A stretch of 12,348 bases of DNA, from contig CAZGSD010000017.1 of assembly GCA_964528305.1 (NCBI GenBank), forward strand, positions 1-12,348, written 5' to 3'. Position 1 is the stretch's first letter. Every line of letters begins with the position of its first letter. Under the pieces are notes generated by a model. It had not been told where the DNA came from and did no database searches. It saw nothing but the letters and a program-made list of their open reading frames with translations. Below are positions 1-5,151 of the stretch, in pieces. A program made the position numbers and the translations under genes. The DNA comes from CAZGSD01 sp964528305 (GTDB lineage: Bacteria > Patescibacteriota > Gracilibacteria > UBA1369).

Positions 1-66
1 CTCACTAAAAAATCCCCGGTAAAAGAGCTGCTCATTAAAGTGACCAATTTTAATGTTAATTTTTAA
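1..66 (+). CDS. Possible C-terminal tail of an upstream gene (partial)
   Basis: Frame 1 is open from the window edge to a TAA at 64-66 and encodes 21 residues ending in KVTNFNVNF. The other two plus-strand frames stop within the first 21 bases. The tail is lysine- and valine-rich and could be the end of a real protein, but 21 codons are too few to assign a family, and an open stretch of this length is common by chance. If real, it is cut by the window's left edge, and the -10 box at 94-99 begins just after it. Confidence 0.25.
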   Translation, partial: LTKKSPVKELLIKVTNFNVNF

Positions 67-93
67 GTTAAGGCATGAATGTTTTGCTTGAGC

Positions 94-99
94 TATAAT
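94..99 (+). promoter_or_regulatory. Consensus -10 box (TATAAT) before the folded region
   Basis: TATAAT matches the sigma-70 -10 consensus at all six positions, in the context GAGCTATAATGG. No good -35 hexamer lies 16-18 bases upstream (AGGCAT at the 17-base position). A transcript would start near 106, just before a 6-bp hairpin (110-115 with 119-124) and the long stem described in the next entry. No convincing protein start follows within 400 bases, so any transcript would be non-coding or a very long leader. Confidence 0.45.
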
Positions 100-105
100 G
101 GGAAA

Positions 106-306
106 TATAACACTTTTGAGGTGTCAATTTCTCAGATATAGTGGCAAATAAGCATGGCTAGCGGCTGTTTTTACGCGGGGAAGAGGTTGGCTTTGGATAA
201 ACCCTCTTTGTGGCTATGGATTGATGTTAATTTATACATTGCCTTGAGGGACTGTGTGCCAAAAATTTAGGCAAAAGCACAGTCCAAAGGCAACCTTTTC
301 CCGGCC
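106..306 (+). ncRNA. Candidate structured RNA with a long interrupted stem
   Basis: Bases 175-196 pair with 284-305: 20 of 22 positions pair, including one G-T, with mismatches at 190/290 and 177/303. Inside, GGACTGTG (249-256) pairs perfectly with CACAGTCC (278-285), and TGCC (257-260) faces GGCA (270-273). TTGCCTT (239-245) is also an exact complement of AAGGCAA (287-293), so it competes with the long stem for the same bases, giving two mutually exclusive folds. A consensus -10 box at 94-99 would start a plus-strand RNA at about 106. No reading frame of useful length exists here on either strand. I looked for hallmarks of tmRNA (tRNA-like end), RNase P RNA, SRP RNA and T-box leaders and saw none. 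A 6S-like RNA (long interrupted hairpin) is possible but not shown. The ends are guesses, and the strand rests on the -10 box alone. Confidence 0.35.
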
Positions 307-366
307 AAAAACTATCTATATTTCAAATATCATCATAACATATTAAACTATATTATATTGTATGTC

Positions 367-387
367 AATAGGTAAAATATGCCTATT
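367..387 (+). other. Small hairpin in AT-rich intergenic DNA
   Basis: AATAGG (367-372) pairs exactly with CCTATT (382-387) around a 9-base loop and is followed by TTATATACTT. It could end the putative RNA upstream, but the stem is only 6 bp and the downstream tract is not a clean T-run. The surrounding 307-410 is very AT-rich and otherwise shows nothing I can name. Confidence 0.25.
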
Positions 388-410
388 TATATACTTAGCC
401 TAAAGAAAAG

Positions 411-439
411 TTGAATTCCGGCAAACTTTCCGATAAATT
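411..439 (+). promoter_or_regulatory. Possible tRNA-Phe promoter
   Basis: TTGAAT (411-416) and TAAATT (434-439) are separated by exactly 17 bases; each hexamer matches 4 of 6 sigma-70 consensus positions. Transcription would begin near 446 and leave a leader of about 50 bases before the mature tRNA. The hexamers are weak and the region is AT-rich, so chance is a real alternative. Confidence 0.35.
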
Positions 440-498
440 TATCCCGCTTTCAGCAGTTACAGTCTGATTGTCTAGCATTTTGGTCTCATTAATCCCCT

Positions 499-573
499 GC
501 CGGGGTAGCTCAGTGGTAGAGCGCAGGTCTGAAGAACCTGGCGTCAGCAGTTCGATTCTGCTCCTCGGCACCA
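499..573 (+). tRNA. trnF: tRNA-Phe (anticodon GAA), CCA encoded
   Basis: The 75-base cloverleaf is complete. The acceptor stem is 499-505 with 563-569 (one G-T pair), the D arm 508-522, the anticodon stem CAGGT (524-528) with ACCTG (536-540), the variable loop GCGTC (541-545), and the T arm AGCAG-TTCGATT-CTGCT (546-562). The discriminator base is A570 and CCA is encoded at 571-573. The anticodon loop CTGAAGA places GAA at 531-533, reading UUC and UUU codons. Base 37 (position 534) is G. Most bacterial tRNA-Phe carry A37, the substrate for isopentenylation by MiaA; G37 is known from mycoplasma tRNA-Phe. The dacA promoter begins only 9 bases downstream, and no terminator separates the two. Confidence 0.97.
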
Positions 574-581
574 TTTTAAAT

Positions 582-610
582 TTGGCAAATGTAGTGATGG
601 CATTTAGAAT
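582..610 (+). promoter_or_regulatory. Promoter of the dacA-cdaR pair
   Basis: TTGGCA (582-587) and TAGAAT (605-610) each match 5 of 6 sigma-70 consensus positions, with the ideal 17-base spacer. The start site would lie near 617, giving a leader of about 23 bases before the ATG at 640. It is the best two-box promoter in the window, so dacA is probably transcribed from it as well as by any read-through from the tRNA. Confidence 0.65.
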
Positions 611-639
611 GTGACGCAGATATTTAATGATGTGTGCTC

Positions 640-1512
640 ATGGATGTTTTGGCCAAAATGATTGCTGCGGTGATAGCTCAGGTGGCTGGTGTGGCTAGTG
701 AGTTCTGGCAAAATCTGATGTATGCCGATATAGGATTGTGGCAGGCTATGCTGGATATAGGCATAGTGGCTGTGGTGATTTATTTTTTGTTTTCCATGCT
801 CAAGGGCTCCCGCTCTATCAGTATACTCTTGGGGCTGATGATGATATCGCTGTTTTTTTTGGTGAGTAAATCGCTGCATTTACTGACTGTGAGCTGGATA
901 TTGGATAGGTTTTTTACAATTTTACTGGTATCTATTCCGATTATTTTCCAACAGGAATTGCGCATGGCGCTGGAAAAACTTGGTAGTACGCCCTTTTTGG
1001 CCGGTGAAAAGAACGTGCAGCTGGACGCCCTGGTGTCCGAGATTGTGCAGAGCTGTGAAATGATAGTAAAAGCTAAAGAAGGCGCTCTGATTGTGCTGCA
1101 GCATCGTATCCCTCTGAAAGAATATATAGAAAATGGCGTTAAAATGGACTCCCTGGTCAGCAAAGAATTGCTGGGATCAATTTTTCGGGATAAGGGGCCG
1201 CTGCATGATGGCGCTGTGATTGTGGAAAACGGCAGGATTGCAGCGGCCGCCTGCGTGCTACCAACCAGTTTTGATAATAGGGATAAAAACCTGGGAACCA
1301 GGCATAAAGCGGCTATTGGCCTGACGGATCACACTGATGCCAGTGCCATTGTGATCTCTGAGGAGCGCAATATGATTAGTTTTGCCCGCAATGGCCGTCT
1401 GGAAAAAAATATTGATTTGGCCAGACTGCAGCAATTACTGCGCTCCGTACTGACTCCACGTGAAAAAGTTAGTATGCGTAAAAAGTTTTTCCATCGGCAG
1501 ATCGCGCCATAG
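640..1512 (+). CDS. dacA: Diadenylate cyclase, CdaA type (c-di-AMP synthase)
   Basis: This enzyme condenses two ATP into cyclic di-AMP at the inner face of the membrane. From the ATG at 640 it has 290 residues, close to the usual size of CdaA. Three predicted membrane helices (about residues 34-54, 59-76 and 82-103) end in FQQELRMALEKLG, matching the CdaA junction (consensus IFQPELRRALEQLG). The DisA_N cyclase domain follows, with the catalytic DGA motif at 190-192 (PLHDGAVIV) and the second motif at 221-223. That motif is usually RHR; here it reads R-H-K in GTRHKAAIG, a conservative change at a nucleotide-contacting site. An in-frame GTG at 634 could add two residues. The ATG is preferred because it is the stronger codon; neither has a Shine-Dalgarno sequence. 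cdaR follows after 20 bases. The common third partner, glmM, is absent. Confidence 0.95.
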   Translation: MDVLAKMIAAVIAQVAGVASEFWQNLMYADIGLWQAMLDIGIVAVVIYFLFSMLKGSRSISILLGLMMISLFFLVSKSLHLLTVSWILDRFFTILLVSIPIIFQQELRMALEKLGSTPFLAGEKNVQLDALVSEIVQSCEMIVKAKEGALIVLQHRIPLKEYIENGVKMDSLVSKELLGSIFRDKGPLHDGAVIVENGRIAAAACVLPTSFDNRDKNLGTRHKAAIGLTDHTDASAIVISEERNMISFARNGRLEKNIDLARLQQLLRSVLTPREKVSMRKKFFHRQIAP

Positions 1513-1532
1513 TTATTTATCGTAAGAATTCC

Positions 1533-2549
1533 ATGAATTTGTTTAAAAATTTGCAAATTAAACTTCTGGCTATTGTATCGGCTCTGCTCTTGTGGCTGTT
1601 TGTGGTTGGCGTGGAAAATTATGTGCATGTACTGCCGGATAAAATACCCGTAAAAGTTATTAATCTCGGGCAAAATGTTAGCGTGGCCAATGAGATGCCA
1701 GCCGTGAAAGTGCGTTATAAAAATGAATCTGGAGCCAGCGTGGCGGTAAACAGCAATGAATTGGAGGTTTATGTGGATGCTGCCGGACTAGCTGAAGGTA
1801 TTCATGGGGTGCCTGTACGTTATATCAGTAAAAATCCCAGGGTAAATGTGGTAGCCGCGGAGCCTGCCAGTTTGCAGCTGGAATTGGAGGCCGTGGTGAG
1901 CAAAGAAATTGGGCTAAAGGCCGCGGTGAGCGGTGGACCGGCCAGGGGGTATGAAGTGAAGAATGTGCGACTGAATACTGAGCTGGTGCGGATTAGTGGA
2001 GCGGCCAAGGCTTTGGCAAGCATTAATGATATGCCTTTGAAAATCTCGCTGGATGGGTCTGAAAGCGCTGATTTCAGCCGAAAGATCACTCTGGAGGCTC
2101 CGGCTGAATGGAAGCTGGTAGGAAAAACGGTGACTTTTGAGCCAGCCACCGTGCAGGTAGATATAGAAGTACGCAAATTGCCACAACCGGCAGACACGCC
2201 CTCTGATACCGCTAATACGGTAAAAACTGACACTACAGGAGATAGCGCTGCTGGTCGGCCAGTGGCGGAAGGCATGCAACGTAAAAACTTTATGGCCAAG
2301 GTGCTCTTAAGTGAAGATTTGAAAGCCGTGGCCAAAGAAGTACAGCCCCTCAATGTATTGGTGACGGTAGAGGGCAAACCGCGCGAAATTGATCAGTTGA
2401 ATAATAATTCTGTACGCCTGACCATTCCTCTGGCTGGTGTGTTGAAAGGTGTATACACGGTATCAGCAAAAGACATTCAGTTGCCGCAGGGGCTGAATGT
2501 ACAGATTATCGAAACTAGTCCGGCGACGGTGAATGTTAAGGTGAATTAG
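1533..2549 (+). CDS. cdaR: YbbR-domain protein, CdaR-type partner of diadenylate cyclase
   Basis: CdaR is a membrane-anchored extracytoplasmic protein that binds CdaA and tunes c-di-AMP synthesis. This 338-residue protein has a short basic N-terminus, one membrane helix (about residues 10-27, rich in A, L, V and W), and then an all-beta exterior. Three YbbR-like repeats can be traced at roughly 37-118, 119-213 and 246-337. Each ends in the repeat's typical strand, for example PASLQLELE, PATVQVDIEV and PATVNVKVN. A polar Thr/Asp/Ser-rich linker (about 217-245) separates repeats two and three. The gene lies 20 bases after dacA on the same strand, the classic dacA-cdaR order. No Shine-Dalgarno sequence precedes the ATG, so translation may be coupled to dacA. 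Its last 14 bases overlap the 3' end of the convergent gene at 2536-2898, leaving no room for a terminator between them. Confidence 0.92.
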   Translation: MNLFKNLQIKLLAIVSALLLWLFVVGVENYVHVLPDKIPVKVINLGQNVSVANEMPAVKVRYKNESGASVAVNSNELEVYVDAAGLAEGIHGVPVRYISKNPRVNVVAAEPASLQLELEAVVSKEIGLKAAVSGGPARGYEVKNVRLNTELVRISGAAKALASINDMPLKISLDGSESADFSRKITLEAPAEWKLVGKTVTFEPATVQVDIEVRKLPQPADTPSDTANTVKTDTTGDSAAGRPVAEGMQRKNFMAKVLLSEDLKAVAKEVQPLNVLVTVEGKPREIDQLNNNSVRLTIPLAGVLKGVYTVSAKDIQLPQGLNVQIIETSPATVNVKVN

Positions 2550-2898
2550 CGGTATCTATCTGGGCTATGGACTCCTCTAGGGAAGCTAGTTTTTCCAGCT
2601 CTTTGGCTTGATCGTCCTGCTCGTCCTGTTTGAGAATTAATTTGTCGGCGGCTTTGATTTCCTGATTGAGCTGAGCAACAGCCGCTGCCAATGCTTCCGT
2701 ATTGGAGGATTGAGCGGCTTCGCTGCGTACCAGCTCCTCTTCGTGTTTTTGTAATACGGCAATAGTTTGTAGAGCCTGTTCATCACTAGCACTGTCCAGG
2801 TTTTTCAAGAACTCCTGTTGCGCCTCCAGAGGCATTAATTTAAATACTCTGGAACTGTCGATAGCTGCCTGTAATTGGGATTGAAGCTCTGGTGTCAT
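2536..2898 (-). CDS. Small coiled-coil protein of unknown function
   Basis: I do not recognise the family. From the ATG at 2898 the protein has 120 residues, is strongly acidic and is predicted to be nearly all helix. Its C-terminal half is rich in A, E, L and Q, typical of a coiled coil. There is no signal peptide or membrane helix. An upstream TTG at 2904 would add two residues; ATG is the simpler start. It lies 20 bases after 2919-3617 on the same strand, so the two are probably co-transcribed. Around residues 21-57 a pattern (LMP, then DEQ, then a hydrophobic position followed by LQKHEEEL) resembles the region near residues 113-145 of the coiled-coil protein at 10913-11512 (IMP, SAEQ, ILQTEKDQL). 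That similarity is weak, so shared ancestry is only suggested. The 3' end overlaps convergent cdaR by 14 bases. Confidence 0.72.
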   Translation of the reverse strand: MTPELQSQLQAAIDSSRVFKLMPLEAQQEFLKNLDSASDEQALQTIAVLQKHEEELVRSEAAQSSNTEALAAAVAQLNQEIKAADKLILKQDEQDDQAKELEKLASLEESIAQIDTANSP

Positions 2899-2918
2899 GG
2901 ACAATAGGAATAATGTGT

Positions 2919-3617
2919 TTATGCGGACACTTCACGCCTATACTCAATTCTTCCAGAAGACGCGCTTTTAGTGGCTTTGTAAAACACCCCGTCTTGATCT
3001 TGAATAAACTTACTCATGCCTGGGACTTGTATATTACGACCAATAGCTAAAACGGACTGTGGAAGGTCATTAGGAGGTACTGGCTTGTCACTAAAAGGTC
3101 TGTCAACAGCACTGGCATCAACTACAAATGCTCTAAGAGTACGCACATTGCTGGCTTCTACTGGACTTGGTTCCGCTTTTACAGGGTCCTCTGAAGTTTT
3201 CCTAGCGGGTCTCTTTAATTCAGCTACTGCCTTGGCAATATCCCCATCAACATCGTATGGTATGTCACTTTTTTTCGGAGAATTATCTCTAAAAGGGTCG
3301 TCTGCGTTTATTTCTGCTAATTGAGCTTGTAGCCCTTTGGCAAGTTGTTCCCTACTTAGAATGCCAGCACGTTCAGCTTTTTTGCATGAATCTATTTTCT
3401 TTTTTAATGTCGTAGCCAAATCTTCAAATTTTGGGATTCCGGCATTTCTTTCCAAATCCTGAAGTTTTTGTTCTGCCTTGCCATAGACTTTATCTAAATT
3501 TTCGGGCTTAGCCTGGTCTGGAGCTTTTGCTTTGGCTGCTTCTGAGCTTTCTTGACGACCTTCTGCTCCTCCGGTATGAAACACGTTTACCGGCTTTTGA
3601 TTTTCTCTAAATAACAT
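2919..3617 (-). CDS. Hypothetical protein, Lys/Glu/Ala/Pro-rich, cytoplasmic
   Basis: I do not recognise this 232-residue protein. It starts at an ATG (3617) without a Shine-Dalgarno sequence and has no signal peptide or membrane segment. Residues 18-115 are charged and probably helical (QKLQDLERNAGIPKFEDL, then LATTLKKKIDSCKKAERAG). Residues 115-170 are Pro/Lys/Glu-rich and look disordered. The last 60 residues (SVLAIGRNIQVPGMSKF, DQDGVFYKATKSAS, RIEYRREVSA) read like a small folded beta-rich domain. Only one cysteine is present and no catalytic motif is visible. It probably forms a two-gene unit with 2536-2898 and is divergent from ychF, the two starts being 146 bases apart. Its codon choice looks AT-richer than that of cdaR or sortase, judged by eye. 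Confidence 0.75.
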   Translation of the reverse strand: MLFRENQKPVNVFHTGGAEGRQESSEAAKAKAPDQAKPENLDKVYGKAEQKLQDLERNAGIPKFEDLATTLKKKIDSCKKAERAGILSREQLAKGLQAQLAEINADDPFRDNSPKKSDIPYDVDGDIAKAVAELKRPARKTSEDPVKAEPSPVEASNVRTLRAFVVDASAVDRPFSDKPVPPNDLPQSVLAIGRNIQVPGMSKFIQDQDGVFYKATKSASSGRIEYRREVSA

Positions 3618-3697
3618 ATATTTGCTGTTAATTTTTATTAGATCATATTAGTTTACCATAAAATAGCCTGCGAGCCAAGAGGAGCGGGGGGCAAAAT

Positions 3698-3726
3698 TTG
3701 GGGTGGGCGGTGGGTTTTGGTATGCT
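3698..3726 (+). promoter_or_regulatory. Possible ychF promoter (extended -10)
   Basis: TATGCT (3721-3726) carries an upstream TG (TTGGTATGCT), the extended -10 form, which reduces the need for a -35 box. TTGGGG (3698-3703) sits 17 bases upstream and matches three consensus positions. Transcription would start near 3733, about 31 bases before the ychF ATG at 3764. Confidence 0.4.
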
Positions 3727-3763
3727 GTCGGCGGTTTTTATATGTTTTTTAAATTTTGCCCTG

Positions 3764-4849
3764 ATGAAAATTGGTATTGTCGGTCTGCCCAATGTAGGTA
3801 AATCAACGCTTTTCAATGCTTTAACCAAATCAAGTAGCGCCATGGCGGCGAATTATCCGTTTTGCACTATTGACCCCAATGTTGGAATAGTGGAAGTACC
3901 GGATCACCGCTTGGTAAAGTTGACTGAAATAGTTAAACCGGAACGGGTGGTGCCAGCGGTGGTGGAATTTGTGGATATTGCTGGGCTGGTCAAAGGGGCT
4001 TCGGAGGGTGAAGGGCTGGGCAATCAGTTTTTGGCCCATATACGTGAAGTGGATGCTATTGGCCAGGTGTTGCGCCTATTTAAGGATGATAATGTTATAC
4101 ATGTACATGGTGGAGTGGATGCGCGAAGGGATTTGGAAATTATTGAAACTGAATTGATATTGGCTGATTTACAGACTGTGGAAAAACGTCTGGGTAAAGC
4201 TAAGAATGAAGCTAAATCTGGCGATAAAAAGAAAGTGGCTTATGCTGAATTGGTAGAGAAAGTGCAGAATTGGCTGGGGAATGGTAAAAAAATACGGGAT
4301 ATGGAGCTGGGTGAGGAAGATGCGGCCGCACTGGCTGACCTGCATTTACTGACGGCTAAACCATTTTTGTATATTTTGAATGTGTCTGAGGGGGATCTGA
4401 GTACTATTGTAGTACAACAGGTGGCGCGTGATCTGGGATTACCGGAATCAGCCAAGGTGATACCCATATGTGCGAGGGTAGAAGAGGAATTGATTAATTT
4501 TACCGAAGAAGAAGCGGCCGGGTTTTTGCAGGATTTGGGTATAAAGGAAAGTGGTCTACATGCACTGATACGGGCAGCCTATGACACACTGGGACTGATG
4601 ACTTATTTCACGGCCGGGGTCAAAGAAGTACGAGCCTGGACTATTCATCGTGGAGACAGGGCGCCGCAGGCCGCCGGGGTGATACATACTGATTTTGAGA
4701 AGAACTTTATAAGGGCGGAGGTGGTGGCTTACGCAGATTTTGTGGCCTGCGGCGGGGAACAGGCGGCTAAGGAGAAGGGTTTGCTGCGACTGGAAGGAAA
4801 AGAGTACACCGTAGTAGATGGCGACATCATGCACTTCCGCCACGGCTAA
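3764..4849 (+). CDS. ychF: Ribosome-associated ATPase YchF (Obg family)
   Basis: YchF (OLA1 in eukaryotes) is an Obg-family P-loop protein that prefers ATP, binds ribosomes and is linked to stress responses and start-codon selection. The protein starts MKIGIVGLPNVGKSTLFNAL, which fixes the ATG at 3764; the in-frame extension to 3698 adds 22 residues unlike the family. It has 361 residues, against 363 in Escherichia coli. P-loop G-LPNVGKS is at 7-14, the switch region follows (NYPFCTIDPNVG), and the G3 motif is DIAGLVKGASEGEGLGNQFL. In place of the GTPase NKxD box it has NVSEGD, as expected for an ATP-preferring YchF. A helical hairpin lies in the middle, and the C-terminal TGS domain (about 280-361) includes TYFTAGVKEVRAWTI and GDIMHF. 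The last two codons form the outer edge of the palindromic element at 4844-4967. Confidence 0.97.
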   Translation: MKIGIVGLPNVGKSTLFNALTKSSSAMAANYPFCTIDPNVGIVEVPDHRLVKLTEIVKPERVVPAVVEFVDIAGLVKGASEGEGLGNQFLAHIREVDAIGQVLRLFKDDNVIHVHGGVDARRDLEIIETELILADLQTVEKRLGKAKNEAKSGDKKKVAYAELVEKVQNWLGNGKKIRDMELGEEDAAALADLHLLTAKPFLYILNVSEGDLSTIVVQQVARDLGLPESAKVIPICARVEEELINFTEEEAAGFLQDLGIKESGLHALIRAAYDTLGLMTYFTAGVKEVRAWTIHRGDRAPQAAGVIHTDFEKNFIRAEVVAYADFVACGGEQAAKEKGLLRLEGKEYTVVDGDIMHFRHG

Positions 4850-4967
4850 GTTCATTGAATTAGATTTTACTGCGTCAGCTTCAGCAAAATATCCCTCACG
4901 TATTTGTTTATACGCTCGGAATATTTTGCTTTGCTTCCTTGTAAAATCTAATTCAATGAACTTAGCC
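4844..4967 (+). repeat. Long palindromic element, copy 1, at the 3' end of ychF
   Basis: Outer arms 4844-4870 and 4941-4967 are exact reverse complements over 27 bases with no mismatch or G-T pair. The left arm contains the last Gly codon and TAA of ychF. The inner 8 bp are GATTTTAC/GTAAAATC. Within lie a 10-bp helix AGCAAAATAT (4883-4892) with ATATTTTGCT (4921-4930), and a terminal helix CGTAT (4899-4903) with ATACG (4910-4914) around the loop TTGTTT. Two internal loops read, in ychF sense, TGCGTCAGCTTC opposite TTGCTTCCTT, and CCCTCA opposite CTCGGA. The same architecture recurs in copy 2. No T-run follows the right arm, so it is not a standard intrinsic terminator, although a 3'-end or termination role is still possible. 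I know no named repeat family with this layout. Confidence 0.9.
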
Positions 4968-5030
4968 CGTTATGCGATATGAGGGGCCGGGTCTTCCTGC
5001 TATTCCACATTTTTGGGGAGGTCATTATTA

Positions 5031-5151
5031 GCCATTTGAATACTGGCGATTTTACAAGGCGGCAAGAAATTTGCGACCGAGCCGTATGATTAATACGGTG
5101 AGAGAGCAAATTTCGCAGCCAACGCGGTAAAATCGCCAGTATTCAAATGGC
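5031..5151 (-). repeat. Long palindromic element, copy 2, at the 3' end of the RelA/SpoT gene
   Basis: Outer arms 5031-5055 and 5127-5151 are exact reverse complements over 25 bases. The right arm contains the last Ala and Ile codons and TGA of the minus-strand RelA/SpoT gene. Read in that gene's sense, the order matches copy 1: GATTTTAC, then CGCGTTGGCTGC, helix GAAATTTGC, TCTCTCA, helix CCGTAT, loop TAATC, ATACGG, CTCGGTC, GCAAATTTC, TTGCCGCCTT and GTAAAATC. The helices differ in sequence from copy 1 but stay paired, while the internal loops are largely kept (8 of 10 bases identical in the TTGCxxCCTT strand). The arms outside GATTTTAC differ clearly from copy 1, apart from a shared TTGAAT-like stretch. 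The spacer between the copies (4968-5030) shows nothing else. Confidence 0.9.

Noticed and set aside
121..306. tmRNA, RNase P RNA, SRP RNA or T-box leader
   Set aside because: No tRNA-like terminal domain or GGTTCGA-type T arm, no RNase P or SRP conserved cores, and no T-box sequence were visible on either strand.
780..1163. 127-codon minus-strand ORF inside dacA
   Set aside because: Antisense to a clearly recognised gene with catalytic motifs; no family features of its own.
1820..2377. 185-codon minus-strand ORF inside cdaR
   Set aside because: Ser/Thr/Leu-rich translation typical of an antisense shadow; cdaR is supported by its repeats and operon context.
2579..2597. CTAG-GGAAG-CTAG followed by TTTTT as a terminator for dacA-cdaR
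   Set aside because: The stem is only 4 bp and AT-containing, too weak to support the call.
3016..3324. 102-codon plus-strand ORF opposite the gene at 2919-3617
   Set aside because: Low-complexity Ser/Thr/Ala/Leu product; the minus-strand frame is longer, has charged helical composition and lies in a two-gene unit.
3698..3763. GTG start for ychF giving 22 extra residues
   Set aside because: The family begins at MKIGIVGLPNVGKS, the extra segment has no counterpart, and the region holds a plausible promoter.
4844..5151. The two palindromes as ordinary intrinsic terminators
   Set aside because: Neither is followed by a T-run in the sense of the gene it follows, the stems are interrupted by conserved internal loops, and they are far longer than typical terminators. 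A role at transcript ends stays open.
4844..5151. Integron attC sites or a transposon with terminal inverted repeats
   Set aside because: No integron core-site ends (RYYYAAC/GTTRRRY) at the borders, no transposase and no target-site duplications seen. The outer arms differ between copies, unlike transposon ends.
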